64,000 nucleotides of DNA from NCBI RefSeq assembly GCF_000162575.1, contig NZ_CM000776.2:438950-502949 (forward strand), read 5' to 3'. Position 1 is the stretch's first letter. Each line of letters starts with the position of its first letter. Both the position numbers and the translations under genes were made by a program. The notes beneath the pieces were generated by a model. That model did not search any database and had not been told where the DNA came from. It saw only the letters and a list, made by a program, of their open reading frames with translations. Of the stretch, positions 9,036 to 19,222 are shown in pieces. The stretch comes from Helicobacter canadensis MIT 98-5491. Its GTDB lineage: Bacteria; Campylobacterota; Campylobacteria; Campylobacterales; Helicobacteraceae.

Positions 9036-9832
9036 GAGAATAACCTCCCAAAAAATCCTTTTTTAGCCTTTAATTCCAAATAAGGCACTTCTTCTCCTAA
9101 GATTCGCCTTGTGATATTTCTGTATGCTTGGCTTGAGAGAGAGTTTCCATAGATGACTGGCTCACCTGTGTTGGTAGAAGAAACGATTTTTTCATCTTCT
9201 GGAATCACACCAATAAGGGGCAAAGAGAGTATCTTTAAGACATCATCCACGCCAAGCATTTCGCCTTTTTCTGCCATCTCCGGTTTTAAGCGGTTGATGA
9301 TAATATGTTTTTTAACTTCTTGTCCCATTTGGGCTTTTTTGCTTTTTGCATCAATGATACCAATTACCCTATCTGCATCCCTTACGCTTGAAACTTCAGG
9401 AGTAGAGACAATAAGTGCTTCATCAGCTAAGAAAATAGAATGCTCAAAACCTCCTTCAATTCCCGCAGGTGAATCAAGTAAGATATATTCAAATTCTTCT
9501 TTTAGTTTTTCAATGAGTTTGGCAACTTTTTCTTTATCTAAAATCGTTTTATCTTTACTTTGTGAAGCGGGTAAAAAGTAGAGATTCTTGGCTCTTTTAT
9601 CATTAATGAGTGCTTGAGAAAGATTGCATTCTCCTTCCATAACATTAACAATATCATAGACAATACGATTTTCTAAGCCTAGAATCATATCAAGATTTCT
9701 AAGTCCAATATCAAAATCTACTGCCACAACTTTTTTTCCTGCATTAGCTAAACCAACTGCTAAATTCGCTGTTGTCGTGGATTTTCCTACTCCACCTTTT
9801 CCAGAAGTAATTGTAATAATTGTCCCACTCAA
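9032..9832 (-). CDS. minD: Septum site-determining ATPase MinD
   Basis: Membrane-associated ParA-family ATPase that recruits MinC to block polar septa. The 266 residues include the deviant Walker A motif [16 protein letters not shown] near residue 10, [14 protein letters not shown], Walker B-like [11 protein letters not shown], and a C-terminal amphipathic membrane-targeting helix ending [10 protein letters not shown]. minE follows with a 4-base overlap. No minC lies beside it in this window. Confidence 0.97.
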   Translation of the reverse strand: MSGTIITITSGKGGVGKSTTTANLAVGLANAGKKVVAVDFDIGLRNLDMILGLENRIVYDIVNVMEGECNLSQALINDKRAKNLYFLPASQSKDKTILDKEKVAKLIEKLKEEFEYILLDSPAGIEGGFEHSIFLADEALIVSTPEVSSVRDADRVIGIIDAKSKKAQMGQEVKKHIIINRLKPEMAEKGEMLGVDDVLKILSLPLIGVIPEDEKIVSSTNTGEPVIYGNSLSSQAYRNITRRILGEEVPYLELKAKKGFFGRLFS

Positions 9833-9898
9833 AATAATACCTTACGATTGAAAATAGATTGTGCTATTTTATCAAAAATTGTTTAAAAAGGATTAAAA

Positions 9899-10513
9899 TC
9901 AAAAAAGCGTTATTGTGGTTTGGGGAAGCTTTTTTAGATGATAACTTTTGCGATGTTCTTTGCAATAGCCAAATTTTGAAATAGCTTCTATGTGGGCTTT
10001 TGTCCCATAACCTTTGTGCGATTTAAAACCATATTGCGGATAAATTAAATCCAATTCCATACTTTCTTTATCTTTAGCATTTTTAGCTAAGATACTTGCT
10101 GCACTAATAGCATAAACTTTAGAATCGCCTTTAATGAGAGTTTGTAGAGATTGGATTTTAAAGTTACAATTCCCATCAAAAAGATAATGGGCGGATTTCA
10201 GATAAGTTAGGATTTCTTGCAAAGCTTCTTTTAAACAAAGACTTAATCCCTTTAAATCGATTTCTTGTGCGGTTTTTTTAACAAGATGAAATTGTGCGTA
10301 TTGTTTGATTTGTGGGGCTAGAGTATCGCGGACTTTGGGGGAGAGTTTTTTAGAATCTTGGAGTTGGCTTAATAAACTTTGGGGAAAAGATTTTCCTAGA
10401 ATCACACCACATACAAAAAGTGATCCTCCAATGCAGCCTCTACCTGCCTCATCGATTCCGCAGATTTCAAGAGGATTGTGCAAAGGTAGGGTAAAAAGGC
10501 TATTTGGCTTCAA
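9899..10513 (-). CDS. rnhB: Ribonuclease HII
   Basis: Removes ribonucleotides and RNA primers from DNA-RNA hybrids. The 204 residues carry ICGIDEAGRGCIGGSLFVCG near residue 17 (the DEAGRG catalytic signature), a third acidic site in HYLFDGN, and the C-terminal YPQYGFKSHKGYGTKAHIEA block. The start overlaps the last 14 bases of lon, so it is probably translationally coupled. Catalytic residues appear complete. Confidence 0.96.
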   Translation of the reverse strand: MKPNSLFTLPLHNPLEICGIDEAGRGCIGGSLFVCGVILGKSFPQSLLSQLQDSKKLSPKVRDTLAPQIKQYAQFHLVKKTAQEIDLKGLSLCLKEALQEILTYLKSAHYLFDGNCNFKIQSLQTLIKGDSKVYAISAASILAKNAKDKESMELDLIYPQYGFKSHKGYGTKAHIEAISKFGYCKEHRKSYHLKKLPQTTITLF

Positions 10514-12917
10514 AGATATATTTTAAAACTTCTTGAAAGTTTTCTACTGGATGAATTTCTAAGCCTTCTTTGACTTCTTCTGGGATCTCATCTAAGTCAC
10601 GCTCAAAATTTTTCTTGGGAATAAGGGCAATTTTAACGCCTGATTTTAGGGCTGCGGTGAGTTTTTCTTGCAAGCCACCAATAGCAAGCACTTTTCCCCT
10701 TAGGGTTAATTCGCCTGTCATAGCAATAGAGCTTAGGATAGGGCGATTAGAAAAAACTGAAGCAATTGCACTAGCAATAGCGATTCCTGCACTTGGACCA
10801 TCTTTTGGTGTAGCACCCTCTGGGACATGCAAATGTACATCAAAACGATTATAAATTTCACTTGCATCAACGGATATTTTTTCTGCCTTTTCTTTAGGAG
10901 AAAGTGGAATAAGGCTTGGATTAATTTTTAGCTTTTGGTTATCAATGAGAGATTTAATATAAGAGTAAGCAATTTTTGCACTTTCTTTCATTACATCGCC
11001 TAGATTTCCTGTTAAATGCAATCCTCCCTTACCTTTAATTTTTAAAGCTTCGATTTTTAACACATCTCCTCCAACGCTTGTCCAAGCAAGTCCATTGACT
11101 AAGCCTACTTCGTTTTTGGCGTTTGCGTTTTCATACTCAAAGACAATTTTATCAAGATATTGAGGAAGATTTTTGCTAGTGATAGTGATTTTTTGTTGTG
11201 GATTTTGCAAAATTTCTTTAGCAACTTTGCGTAAAATCTCGGCAATTTTGCGTCTTAAATTTCTCACTCCTGCCTCTCTTGTGTATTTTTCAACAAGATT
11301 CTTTATAGCTTGAGTATTGAAGCTAATTTCATTGTTTTGTAAGCCGTGTTTTTTGATTTCTTGAGGGATGAGATATTTTTTTGCAATTTGTTCTTTTTGA
11401 TAAGGAGTGTAGCTATTAATGTTGATAAATTCCATTCTATCGCGTAAAGGAGCAGGAATTAAGCTAATATCATTAGCAGTAGCAATAAAAATCACTTGAG
11501 AGAGATCTAAATCAAAGTTAGTGTAATAATCTCTAAATTCTTTATTTTGTTCAGGATCTAAAATTTCTAATAATACAGAAGAGGGATCACCGCGAAAAGA
11601 ATGGTGCATCTTATCAATTTCATCTAAAACAATTACAGGATTCATTTCTTTTGCATCGATTAAGCCTTGCACAATTCTACCTGGCATTGCTCCGATATAA
11701 GTTCGGCGGTGTCCTCGCAATTCATTAACATCTTCTAAACCACCCAAAGCGATTCTAATGAGTTTTCTTTTGAGGGCGGTGGCAATGGAGTTTGCAAGAC
11801 TTGTTTTGCCCACTCCTGGAGGTCCATAGAAGCAAAGAATGGTTCCTTTGTTTTCATTATTGCTTTTACCCCTTAAAGCAAGAAGTTCTCGCACTGCAAA
11901 GTATTCTGCAATACGCTCTTTGGGCTTTTTTAGTCCATAGTGATCTTTATCGAGCTGTTTTTGCACTTCTTCAATTTTGAGAGATTTTTTAGAATAAGCA
12001 CCAAAGGGAATGTCTAAGACTAATTCAATATAATTTTGTAAAAGGTTAGCATCGGCACTATCTTGGTGCATACGGGAAAGTTTATTGATTTGTTTAGAAA
12101 TTTCTTTATAAGCATTTTTGCTCATAGCATTTTTGAGTTTTTCAAGTTTTTGTTTGTATTCTTGTAATTCTGTATCTTTATTCTCTCCCCCAAGCTCTTT
12201 TTGGATTTGTTTTAATTGCTCTTTTAGAAAATATTCTTTATTGATTTTTTCCATTTGGAAATTAACTTTATTTTTAATTTCTTTTTGGATTTGTTGGGCT
12301 TTGATTTCTTCTAAAATAATATCAATGAGACTAAGTAACCTTTCTTCTGGATCATCTTCTTTAAATATTTTATAAACTTGATCTTTTTTTAGTCTTGTGG
12401 CACTTGCGATTAGATCTGCAGCACGATTAGGATCCATTGTTTCATTGATGCTTCTTAATAAATCTTGTGAGAAGTTTTGTGAAATATTATAAAGGGTGCG
12501 TAATTTTTCTTTTAAAACAGAAAGAATGGCTTCAATCCGACTTGCATCAAAGCTTTTTGAAATGATAGGTTGGATTTCTCCAATCAAAGGGGATTTTGAA
12601 ATAAGCTTTTCAATACTGCCGCGACTTAGCCCTTGAAAGAGAATTTTTATACGCCCATCAGGCAATGCCACGCGTCTCATAATTGTTCCAATCACTCCAA
12701 CATCATAAAAAGATTCTTCGCCTTCTTCCTCATCTTTGGATTTGATTGCAGTGATAAAGATAAGCTTATCTTCGCTTTGCATCGCAAGATCAATGGCTTT
12801 GAGACTTTCTTCATCGTTAATAAAAAGAGGTGCTATCATAAAGGGATATAAAAATATATCCTCTTCTAAAATAATAGGCAAATTTTTTGGAAAAGTTCCA
12901 TAACGTTCTAATTGCAT
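10500..12917 (-). CDS. lon: ATP-dependent protease Lon
   Basis: Cytosolic AAA+ serine protease that degrades misfolded and regulatory proteins. The 805 residues match full-length Lon. An N-terminal substrate-binding LON domain (about 1-200) and coiled coil (about 205-270) precede the AAA module, with Walker A GPPGVGKTSLANSIATAL near 360 and Walker B VIVLDEIDKM near 430. The C-terminal protease domain carries PKDGPSAG with the catalytic Ser and GGLQEKLTAAL with the partner Lys. It is preceded by bamD (9-base gap) and followed by rnhB with an overlap. Confidence 0.98.
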   Translation of the reverse strand: MQLERYGTFPKNLPIILEEDIFLYPFMIAPLFINDEESLKAIDLAMQSEDKLIFITAIKSKDEEEGEESFYDVGVIGTIMRRVALPDGRIKILFQGLSRGSIEKLISKSPLIGEIQPIISKSFDASRIEAILSVLKEKLRTLYNISQNFSQDLLRSINETMDPNRAADLIASATRLKKDQVYKIFKEDDPEERLLSLIDIILEEIKAQQIQKEIKNKVNFQMEKINKEYFLKEQLKQIQKELGGENKDTELQEYKQKLEKLKNAMSKNAYKEISKQINKLSRMHQDSADANLLQNYIELVLDIPFGAYSKKSLKIEEVQKQLDKDHYGLKKPKERIAEYFAVRELLALRGKSNNENKGTILCFYGPPGVGKTSLANSIATALKRKLIRIALGGLEDVNELRGHRRTYIGAMPGRIVQGLIDAKEMNPVIVLDEIDKMHHSFRGDPSSVLLEILDPEQNKEFRDYYTNFDLDLSQVIFIATANDISLIPAPLRDRMEFININSYTPYQKEQIAKKYLIPQEIKKHGLQNNEISFNTQAIKNLVEKYTREAGVRNLRRKIAEILRKVAKEILQNPQQKITITSKNLPQYLDKIVFEYENANAKNEVGLVNGLAWTSVGGDVLKIEALKIKGKGGLHLTGNLGDVMKESAKIAYSYIKSLIDNQKLKINPSLIPLSPKEKAEKISVDASEIYNRFDVHLHVPEGATPKDGPSAGIAIASAIASVFSNRPILSSIAMTGELTLRGKVLAIGGLQEKLTAALKSGVKIALIPKKNFERDLDEIPEEVKEGLEIHPVENFQEVLKYIFEAK

Positions 12918-12926
12918 TGATTTATC

Positions 12927-13595
12927 CTACCATTCAAAGATTTTTTGATACCAAGGCGAACCTGCTTCTTGATAAAAAATATCTTTTACCCAAGCATTTT
13001 CATTGATTTTTTGTTGGTAATATTCTGCAGCCTGTGGCTTGTCTTTTTTGTCATAAAGTTTGATAATTTCTTTATTGAGACTTAAATTAGCAAGTTCTAG
13101 CTTTAAAAGCATAGTATCAACAATTGGACGATAACGCGAATAAGGGTATTTTTGACCAAAATCTTGTGCGTCTTTGATTGATTTTTCTAAAAGTTGTTGA
13201 TCGCGAAATTGCTTAGCAAATGCAAAATAATTAGCTTGAAGTTTTAAGAAATTAATAAAATCAATATTTTGTCCATCTCCAAAGCGTTTGGTGTATTCAT
13301 CAAAATAGAATATTGCTAGGAGATATTCTTCTTCTTGCATATGTGCGCGTCCTAAAATCAACATTGCTTCACTTAATAGTGGTGAATGTAAGTGTTCACT
13401 TTGAAGTGAAGTGAAGTAGCTATCGGCTTTTTCTAAATCTCCATTGCGAATTTCTTTGAGCATATTTTGATACCAATAATCAGCTGGTTTATTCACTTCA
13501 TCAAGTGCTAATCCACCATTGTTTTTTGAGGAACAAGCATTGAATATCATTAAAAAACTAATCCCTATAAAGAAGAATTGAATACTTTTTATCAC
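12927..13595 (-). CDS. bamD: Outer membrane assembly lipoprotein BamD (ComL)
   Basis: TPR lipoprotein of the BAM complex that inserts outer-membrane beta-barrels. The 222 residues open with a lipoprotein signal and lipobox (IFNAC, Cys about 21). Several TPR helices follow, including ADSYFTSLQSEHLHSPLLSE and the conserved EYLLAIFYFDEYTKRFGD and KYPYSRYRPIVD segments typical of BamD. It is the first gene of the minus-strand block running through lon to ruvX. BamD orthologues in Helicobacter are often annotated ComL after a role in competence. Confidence 0.9.
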   Translation of the reverse strand: MIKSIQFFFIGISFLMIFNACSSKNNGGLALDEVNKPADYWYQNMLKEIRNGDLEKADSYFTSLQSEHLHSPLLSEAMLILGRAHMQEEEYLLAIFYFDEYTKRFGDGQNIDFINFLKLQANYFAFAKQFRDQQLLEKSIKDAQDFGQKYPYSRYRPIVDTMLLKLELANLSLNKEIIKLYDKKDKPQAAEYYQQKINENAWVKDIFYQEAGSPWYQKIFEW

Positions 13596-13870
13596 AGATT
13601 CCCTTTGGCTATATTAAAATTTAAGCTTTAAAAATCTTCAACATACCTACAATTGCAAGGAAAATGATTTTTAATTTAAAGCTTTATAAAGGGTAATTAT
13701 AGCGGATTTGTAATATATTTTTTATAAAATTACATTGATTTTTTGTTTTTATTGCGATAGAATTAAATTTTAGAATTCACTATATATGCAATTTAGGGTA
13801 AATAGCTTTTTACTAGTGAATAAAACTTAACAAATCCCATTTTGTTATTATTTTAGGTAAGGATTAGGTG

Positions 13871-14308
13871 ATGGAATTTGCAGTTAAATCTCCAATTTTA
13901 GGTTTTGAACATATTCAAAAAATGAAGCTAGAAAAGATCTCAAAAGATGATGATACATTTATGCAGTTAAAAAGCTGCGAGAATGATGGCATTTCTTTTA
14001 CTTTAGTGAATCCTTATTCAATGCGAAGTGATTATGAATTTGAGATTCCCTCTCCTATCAAAGCACTTTTGGAGCTTAAAGGAAAAACCAATATTGATCC
14101 CCAAAACTCTAAACTAGTTACACTTAATATTGTTTGTATTAGAGAACCTATTGAAGAATCAAGTGTAAATTTTCTAGCACCTGTATTGTTTAACTTTGAG
14201 AATTTGACTATGGCTCAAGTTGTTTTAGAGAATTTCAAATATGAGAACTTTGGTCTCTCAGAGCCTATTTCTAAATTTTTTGATTTTAGCAAAACTAACC
14301 AAGAATGA
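13871..14308 (+). CDS. fliW: Flagellar assembly factor FliW
   Basis: Binds flagellin and antagonises the translational repressor CsrA, linking filament assembly to flagellin synthesis. The sequence shows family features: the N-terminal SPILGFEHIQKMKLEKI, the QLKSCENDGISFTLVNP core, and a C-terminal LAPVLFNFENLTMAQVVL segment. I chose the ATG at 13871 because TAAGGA lies 7 bases upstream; a GTG at 13868 directly precedes it. Helicobacter has two FliW paralogues, and the bamD-side position resembles that of HP1377 (FliW2), which is inference. It overlaps proC by 4 bases. Confidence 0.87.
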   Translation: MEFAVKSPILGFEHIQKMKLEKISKDDDTFMQLKSCENDGISFTLVNPYSMRSDYEFEIPSPIKALLELKGKTNIDPQNSKLVTLNIVCIREPIEESSVNFLAPVLFNFENLTMAQVVLENFKYENFGLSEPISKFFDFSKTNQE

Positions 14309-15045
14309 AAAGCCTTATTCTTTTAGGTTATGGCAAAATGGCAAGAGCTTTAGCTCTTGGCTTAAAAGATAAAGTTCATCTTCAGGTTGCAGGGAGAAAT
14401 CCACAAAAAATTCGTGAATTTTGCAACGATTTACAACTCACTCCATTATTACAAAAAGACAATCTTATTGAAGTGCAAGATCAAGAAATTTTGCTTTGTG
14501 TTAAGCCTTATGCACTTCAATCTTTTCAGTTTGTTGGCAAAGCCAAATGTGTTTATTCAATTTTAAATGCCACTACTTTAGAAATTTTAAGAAGCAAGAT
14601 ACAATCAGAAGGCTTTATCCGTGCAATGCCTAATGTGGCTGCAAGTGTTGGTAAGTCGATTACTTCTTTGTGTGGCGATGAAGCTTATAAACAGCGAGCA
14701 TTTGAGATTTTTAATGCCATTGGAAAAAGTGTTTGGATTGAAGAAAAAACAATGGCGGTGGCTGCAGCACTTGGGGGTTGTGCTCCTGCATTTTTGGCTA
14801 TAGTAGCTGAATCGCTTATGGATGCTGGGGTTACAAATGGTTTAACACGCAATGAATCAAAAGAGATTGTTGAGGGACTATTTGAAGGATTTGGTGCATT
14901 ACTGCAAACAACTCATCCGACACTTTTAAAAGAAAGTGTCATGAGCCCAGGTGGTTCTACCGCACAAGGTGTTGCGAGTTTGGAGAAAAACGCCTTAAGG
15001 AATGCTTTTTTTGAAGCAGTTATGGCTTCTAAAAATTTCGCTTGA
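14305..15045 (+). CDS. proC: Pyrroline-5-carboxylate reductase
   Basis: Last step of proline synthesis, reducing pyrroline-5-carboxylate with NAD(P)H. The 246 residues are slightly short against the usual 260-270. An N-terminal Rossmann motif LLGYGKMARALALGL, CVKPYALQ, FIRAMPNVAASVG and the C-terminal dimerisation block with MSPGGSTAQGVASLE mark the family. It overlaps fliW and miaA by 4 bases each, so the three genes form a coupled operon. Confidence 0.95.
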   Translation: MKSLILLGYGKMARALALGLKDKVHLQVAGRNPQKIREFCNDLQLTPLLQKDNLIEVQDQEILLCVKPYALQSFQFVGKAKCVYSILNATTLEILRSKIQSEGFIRAMPNVAASVGKSITSLCGDEAYKQRAFEIFNAIGKSVWIEEKTMAVAAALGGCAPAFLAIVAESLMDAGVTNGLTRNESKEIVEGLFEGFGALLQTTHPTLLKESVMSPGGSTAQGVASLEKNALRNAFFEAVMASKNFA

Positions 15046-15938
15046 AAATTTTTGCCATTTTAGGGGGTAGCGGTTCTGGAAAAACTGCACTTTCATTAGA
15101 AGTTGCGCAAAAAAAACAATGTGCGATTTTATCCCTTGATTCTTTAAGTGTGTATCAAGAAATTGATCTTATTTCAGCTAAGCCAACAAAAAAAGAGAGG
15201 GCAGGAATCCCTCATTTTGGCATTGATATTTTAAGCCCAACTCAATCCCATAATGTCCAAATATTTATCCAAGAATACCAAAAGGCAAAGGAATTTTGCC
15301 AAAACAATCAGCAGAATCTATTGATTGTTGGAGGCAGTAGTTTTTATCTTAAAATGCTTTTGGAAGGACTTTCAGATTTTGCTTTAGAAGAAAAACAAAG
15401 GAGCGAAATTTTAGAAAAAATCAATACTTTGGGCGATTTAGAAAAGCAATATAGCTTTCTAGAATCAATTGACAAGCAATGGGCGATTCGCATTAAGCCA
15501 ACAGATTATTATCGTATTCAAAGGGCTTTGGAAATTTATTTTGCTACTTCAAAGATACCAAGTTTGTATTTTAAAGAGAATCCTCCAATCCCAATTATTG
15601 AAAATTGTGAAATCTATGAGATCGTTTGGCAAAGAGATTTTTTGCGACAAAGAATCAAACAAAGAACAAGGCAAATGCTAGAAAATGGAGCGATTGATGA
15701 GGTTTGCGGGCTTTTAAAGAAATATGGCAAAACTTATCAATGGGCAAAGAGTATTGGAATTAAAGAAATAGTTGAGTTTTTAGAAGGAAAATTTTCACAA
15801 GAAACGCTAGAAGAATTAATCTCTACACACACAGCACAACTTGCAAAACGACAAAGAACATTTAATAAAACGCAATTTAAAGAACATTTTTGTGGTGAAG
15901 TTAGAGAAGTTTTAATGCAAATTCAAAAAAATCTTTAA
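15042..15938 (+). CDS. miaA: tRNA dimethylallyltransferase MiaA
   Basis: Adds an isopentenyl group to A37 of tRNAs that read UNN codons. The 298 residues include P-loop GGSGSGKTALSLEVA at the N-terminus, DSLSVYQEIDLISAKPTKKE (prenyl acceptor/tRNA region), GGSSFYLKMLLEGL, and the IKPTDYYRIQRALEIY helix. C-terminal KRQRTFNKTQF is the conserved tRNA-contacting segment. It is the third gene of fliW-proC-miaA. The 121 bases after it hold no clear terminator. Confidence 0.96.
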   Translation: MKIFAILGGSGSGKTALSLEVAQKKQCAILSLDSLSVYQEIDLISAKPTKKERAGIPHFGIDILSPTQSHNVQIFIQEYQKAKEFCQNNQQNLLIVGGSSFYLKMLLEGLSDFALEEKQRSEILEKINTLGDLEKQYSFLESIDKQWAIRIKPTDYYRIQRALEIYFATSKIPSLYFKENPPIPIIENCEIYEIVWQRDFLRQRIKQRTRQMLENGAIDEVCGLLKKYGKTYQWAKSIGIKEIVEFLEGKFSQETLEELISTHTAQLAKRQRTFNKTQFKEHFCGEVREVLMQIQKNL

Positions 15939-16059
15939 AGTAGAGATTTTAGGCAATATTTAGTAGCCCTTATTGAACTTTTTTATTTTTTAGTTTTATT
16001 TTACATAGAATAAAGCAAGAGTGCGTTATTGTATTGCCATTTAAATAAGTTAGGCAGAA

Positions 16060-17415
16060 ATGGAAAATATTTTAAGGCATATTCCAAAAACAGATAAATT
16101 ATTAAAGGCAAAGGCTTTAGAAGAGTGCAATGGAGTATTATTAAAGAAGATTATTATAGAATTTTTGGATATTTATCGTAATAATCTTTTAGAGGGTGGC
16201 GCGAGAATGGAGTTTGAAGAATGTGTGGAGTGTATTAAAGAAATTTATCGCAAACGCACAAAAAAATCCTTAAAATCACTCGTGAATGCAACTGGAATTA
16301 TTGTGCATACTAATCTTGGGCGAAGTGTGTTTTCAAATGAGATTCTAGAAGAAATTAAGCCACTTTTGTGTGCTTATAATAATTTGGAATATGATCTAAA
16401 AGAAGGTGTTCGCAGTGAGCGATATATTCACTTAAAAAATCTTTTTGCTATGCTTCTAGGAGTGGAAGATGTTTTGGTGGTGAATAACAATGCAGCGGCA
16501 GTTTTTTTGATCTTTAACACTTTTGCTAAAAATAAAGAAGTGATTGTCTCAAGGGGTGAGTTAATAGAGATTGGCGGAAGTTTTAGGATTCCTAGGGTTA
16601 TGGAGGATTCTGGAGCAATTTTAAAAGAAGTGGGAACTACTAACAAAACCTATCTTAAAGATTATCAAGAAGCGATTAATCCTAACACTGCTATGCTTTT
16701 TAAAGCACATAAGTCTAATTATGAAATTGCAGGTTTTAGTAAGGAAGTCAGCTATCAAGAACTTATTGCTTTAGCACAAGAGAGAGGATTGCTAGATTAT
16801 TATGATCTAGGAAGCGGATATTTTGGCCTAAAAGGGCTAGATATTTTAAAAAAATACGAAATGCCTTTAGAAGAAATTGCAAGTTTAAATCCCTCTTTAG
16901 TGAGTTTTAGTGGAGATAAGCTATTAGGTGGTGCACAAGCGGGAATTATTTTTGGCAAGAAATGTTACATTGATCAATTAAAGCAGAATCAACTCTTAAG
17001 AATGCTAAGAGTGGATAAATTTACCCTTGCTGTTTTGGAAGCGACTTTAATGGCGTATTTGCAGGAAAAATACGAAAAGATTCCAACTTATAAAATGCTT
17101 TTGCAAACTAAGGAAATTTTGAAAAAGAAAGCAGAAAAATTGTTGGGGTTAGTCCAAGAAAGCTTTAAGCCTGTAATCTTAGAAACAAAGGGCTATAGCG
17201 GAGGTGGAGCAATGCCAAATAAGGCTTTAGAATCTTTTGGAATTGCCCTTAGTTTTAAAGATGAAAAGCAATTAGAACAACTTTTGAGAGAGAAAGGTGT
17301 TATTGCAAGAATTGAAAATGGAAAAGTGATTTTAGATGTAATGGCACTTTTGGAGGGAGATGAAAGGATTATTCAAAAAGCACTTTTGGAGATTGAGGAA
17401 AGTTATGCAAGATAA
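16060..17415 (+). CDS. selA: L-seryl-tRNA(Sec) selenium transferase
   Basis: PLP enzyme converting seryl-tRNA(Sec) to selenocysteyl-tRNA(Sec) with selenophosphate. The 451 residues are full length. The N-terminal tRNA-binding helical domain is followed by VNATGIIVHTNLGRS, VNNNAAAVFLIFNTFA and the PLP-lysine region FSGDKLLGGAQAGIIFGKK near 285-303. It overlaps selB by 11 bases. Its presence implies that selD, selC (tRNA-Sec) and at least one selenoprotein gene lie elsewhere in the genome. Confidence 0.96.
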   Translation: MENILRHIPKTDKLLKAKALEECNGVLLKKIIIEFLDIYRNNLLEGGARMEFEECVECIKEIYRKRTKKSLKSLVNATGIIVHTNLGRSVFSNEILEEIKPLLCAYNNLEYDLKEGVRSERYIHLKNLFAMLLGVEDVLVVNNNAAAVFLIFNTFAKNKEVIVSRGELIEIGGSFRIPRVMEDSGAILKEVGTTNKTYLKDYQEAINPNTAMLFKAHKSNYEIAGFSKEVSYQELIALAQERGLLDYYDLGSGYFGLKGLDILKKYEMPLEEIASLNPSLVSFSGDKLLGGAQAGIIFGKKCYIDQLKQNQLLRMLRVDKFTLAVLEATLMAYLQEKYEKIPTYKMLLQTKEILKKKAEKLLGLVQESFKPVILETKGYSGGGAMPNKALESFGIALSFKDEKQLEQLLREKGVIARIENGKVILDVMALLEGDERIIQKALLEIEESYAR

Positions 17416-19222
17416 TTTGATTCTTGGTGTAATGGGACATATTGATCATGGAAAAACAAGTTTGGTGCGTGCATTAAATGGGTTTTGGGGTGATGAAAGA
17501 AAAGATGAAAAAGAACGCGGAATCACACTAGATTTAAGTTTTTCAAATCTAAGCAATGGGGAGAGAAATATTGCTTTTATTGATGTTCCTGGGCATGAAA
17601 AATTAGTCAAAAATATGATTGCTGGGGCATTTGGATTGGATTATGGAATGTTAGTCATCGCGGCTAATGATGGCATTATGCCACAGACTTTGGAGCATTT
17701 AAGAATCGCAAGTTTGCTTGGAATTAGTGATTTTGTAGTGGCAATAAGCAAAGTAGATTTAGCAGATAAGGCTGAAGTTGTAGTGCTTAAAGAGCAAATT
17801 CAGAATCTTTTTAGTCAATTTAATACCCTAAAATACCAAATTTTTGAAGTTTCTTTTTATGATGAAGCAAGTGTGGAGAATCTTAAACAAGCACTCTTTG
17901 AATTACCCAAAAAGATTCATAGGGATTTGGGATTTTTCCGTTACTATATTGATAGAATCTTTGTGATTAAGGGTAGTGGTTGTGTAGTGAGTGGGACGCT
18001 TTTGGATGGTAATCTTACTTGTGATCAAAAAGTATGGTGTTGCAATCTTGATCGCCTTATAGGGATCAAAAATATCCAATGTCACGGCGAGTTTGTCAAT
18101 GAAGCTAAAAGTGGGCAAAGGGTAGCTTTAAATCTTAGCGGTGTCTCACATCACGAGCTAAAGCGTGGAGATTTGCTAACTAAAAAAGGCTATTTGCGTG
18201 GATTTGATAGGATTGAAGTTGCTTTGGAAATGTTTGTAGAAATTCCACATAATGCTGAAGTTAATTTTTTTATTGGGGCATTAAAAATGCCGTGTCGGGT
18301 TTTATTTTTGGATAAAAATTATGCGACTTTGAAGCTTAAAAATCCGGTTTATAGTATTTTTAATGAGCGATTTATTTTGCGTGATGATAAACAAACTTTA
18401 GGTGGTGGGAGAGTTTTAAGTCCTATTGTTGATCCTATGAAAAAATCCCAAAAGCTTGAATTTTTAAAAATGCTAGATGAAGGGAATCTAAAAGGAGCCT
18501 TTGAAATTTTACTCCAAGCACATAAAAAAGGTTTTGGACTTATAAGTGCTTCACAGAGATTTGGAATCTCACAAATTGAAGCATTAAAGATTGCAAAAGA
18601 GATTCCACAATGCTTTGTGAGTGAGAAAAATCTAGTTGTGTATCCAAAAAAAGCAGAGGAATTATTAAGAGAAATTATTTTAGTAATTTTACAAAAGAAT
18701 CCCAATGCACTTTTGAGCTCTGCCTTGCTTTGTCAAAAGCAATCGTGGGTAGCTAATGATTTTGCTCAAAGTTTGTTGGATAAACTTTTAAAAGAAGGGG
18801 TTTTACAAAAAAATGATTCATTTTATGTTTCTCCAAAGGCTAAGATTGGAAAAATAGAGGATTATTTATATCGCACCATTTATGCGTTGCTACAAAATCA
18901 AGGTTTTGAACCAATGGCACCTTACAACCTTTATGATAGTTTAGATATTGATCGAAAAAGTGGTGATGAGGTGTTTAAAAAGCTAACTAGGGAAAAAAAG
19001 ATTGTGCGTCTTAATCATAAACTTTTTATTTGCACGCAATCTCTAACGCAGCTTTTGGGGGCAATGAGAGAAATTATCAAAAATGAGGGTTATTTGGATT
19101 TGAATAATTTTAAGGTGCATTTTAATCTTAGCCGAAAATATTTGATTGCCTATTTGGACTATTTGGATAGTTTTGGAGATATTCTTAACACTAATGGAAA
19201 AAGGACGCTAAAATCATGCTAG
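17405..19222 (+). CDS. selB: Selenocysteine-specific elongation factor SelB
   Basis: GTPase that delivers selenocysteyl-tRNA to UGA codons followed by a SECIS hairpin. I place the start at ATG 17405 (605 residues), preceded by GAGGAAAG and followed at once by the GTPase motif LGVMGHIDHGKTSL; an upstream in-frame ATG at 17360 would add 15 residues inside selA. G motifs DVPGHEKLVKNMIAG and SKVD are present. Beta-barrel domains follow, then C-terminal winged helices (about 430-605) that bind mRNA. It overlaps selA and the downstream NifS-like gene. Confidence 0.95.
   Translation: MQDNLILGVMGHIDHGKTSLVRALNGFWGDERKDEKERGITLDLSFSNLSNGERNIAFIDVPGHEKLVKNMIAGAFGLDYGMLVIAANDGIMPQTLEHLRIASLLGISDFVVAISKVDLADKAEVVVLKEQIQNLFSQFNTLKYQIFEVSFYDEASVENLKQALFELPKKIHRDLGFFRYYIDRIFVIKGSGCVVSGTLLDGNLTCDQKVWCCNLDRLIGIKNIQCHGEFVNEAKSGQRVALNLSGVSHHELKRGDLLTKKGYLRGFDRIEVALEMFVEIPHNAEVNFFIGALKMPCRVLFLDKNYATLKLKNPVYSIFNERFILRDDKQTLGGGRVLSPIVDPMKKSQKLEFLKMLDEGNLKGAFEILLQAHKKGFGLISASQRFGISQIEALKIAKEIPQCFVSEKNLVVYPKKAEELLREIILVILQKNPNALLSSALLCQKQSWVANDFAQSLLDKLLKEGVLQKNDSFYVSPKAKIGKIEDYLYRTIYALLQNQGFEPMAPYNLYDSLDIDRKSGDEVFKKLTREKKIVRLNHKLFICTQSLTQLLGAMREIIKNEGYLDLNNFKVHFNLSRKYLIAYLDYLDSFGDILNTNGKRTLKSC

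Noticed and set aside
9153-9581. 142-residue plus-strand frame
   Set aside because: Antisense to minD, Ser/Ile-rich, no ribosome site.
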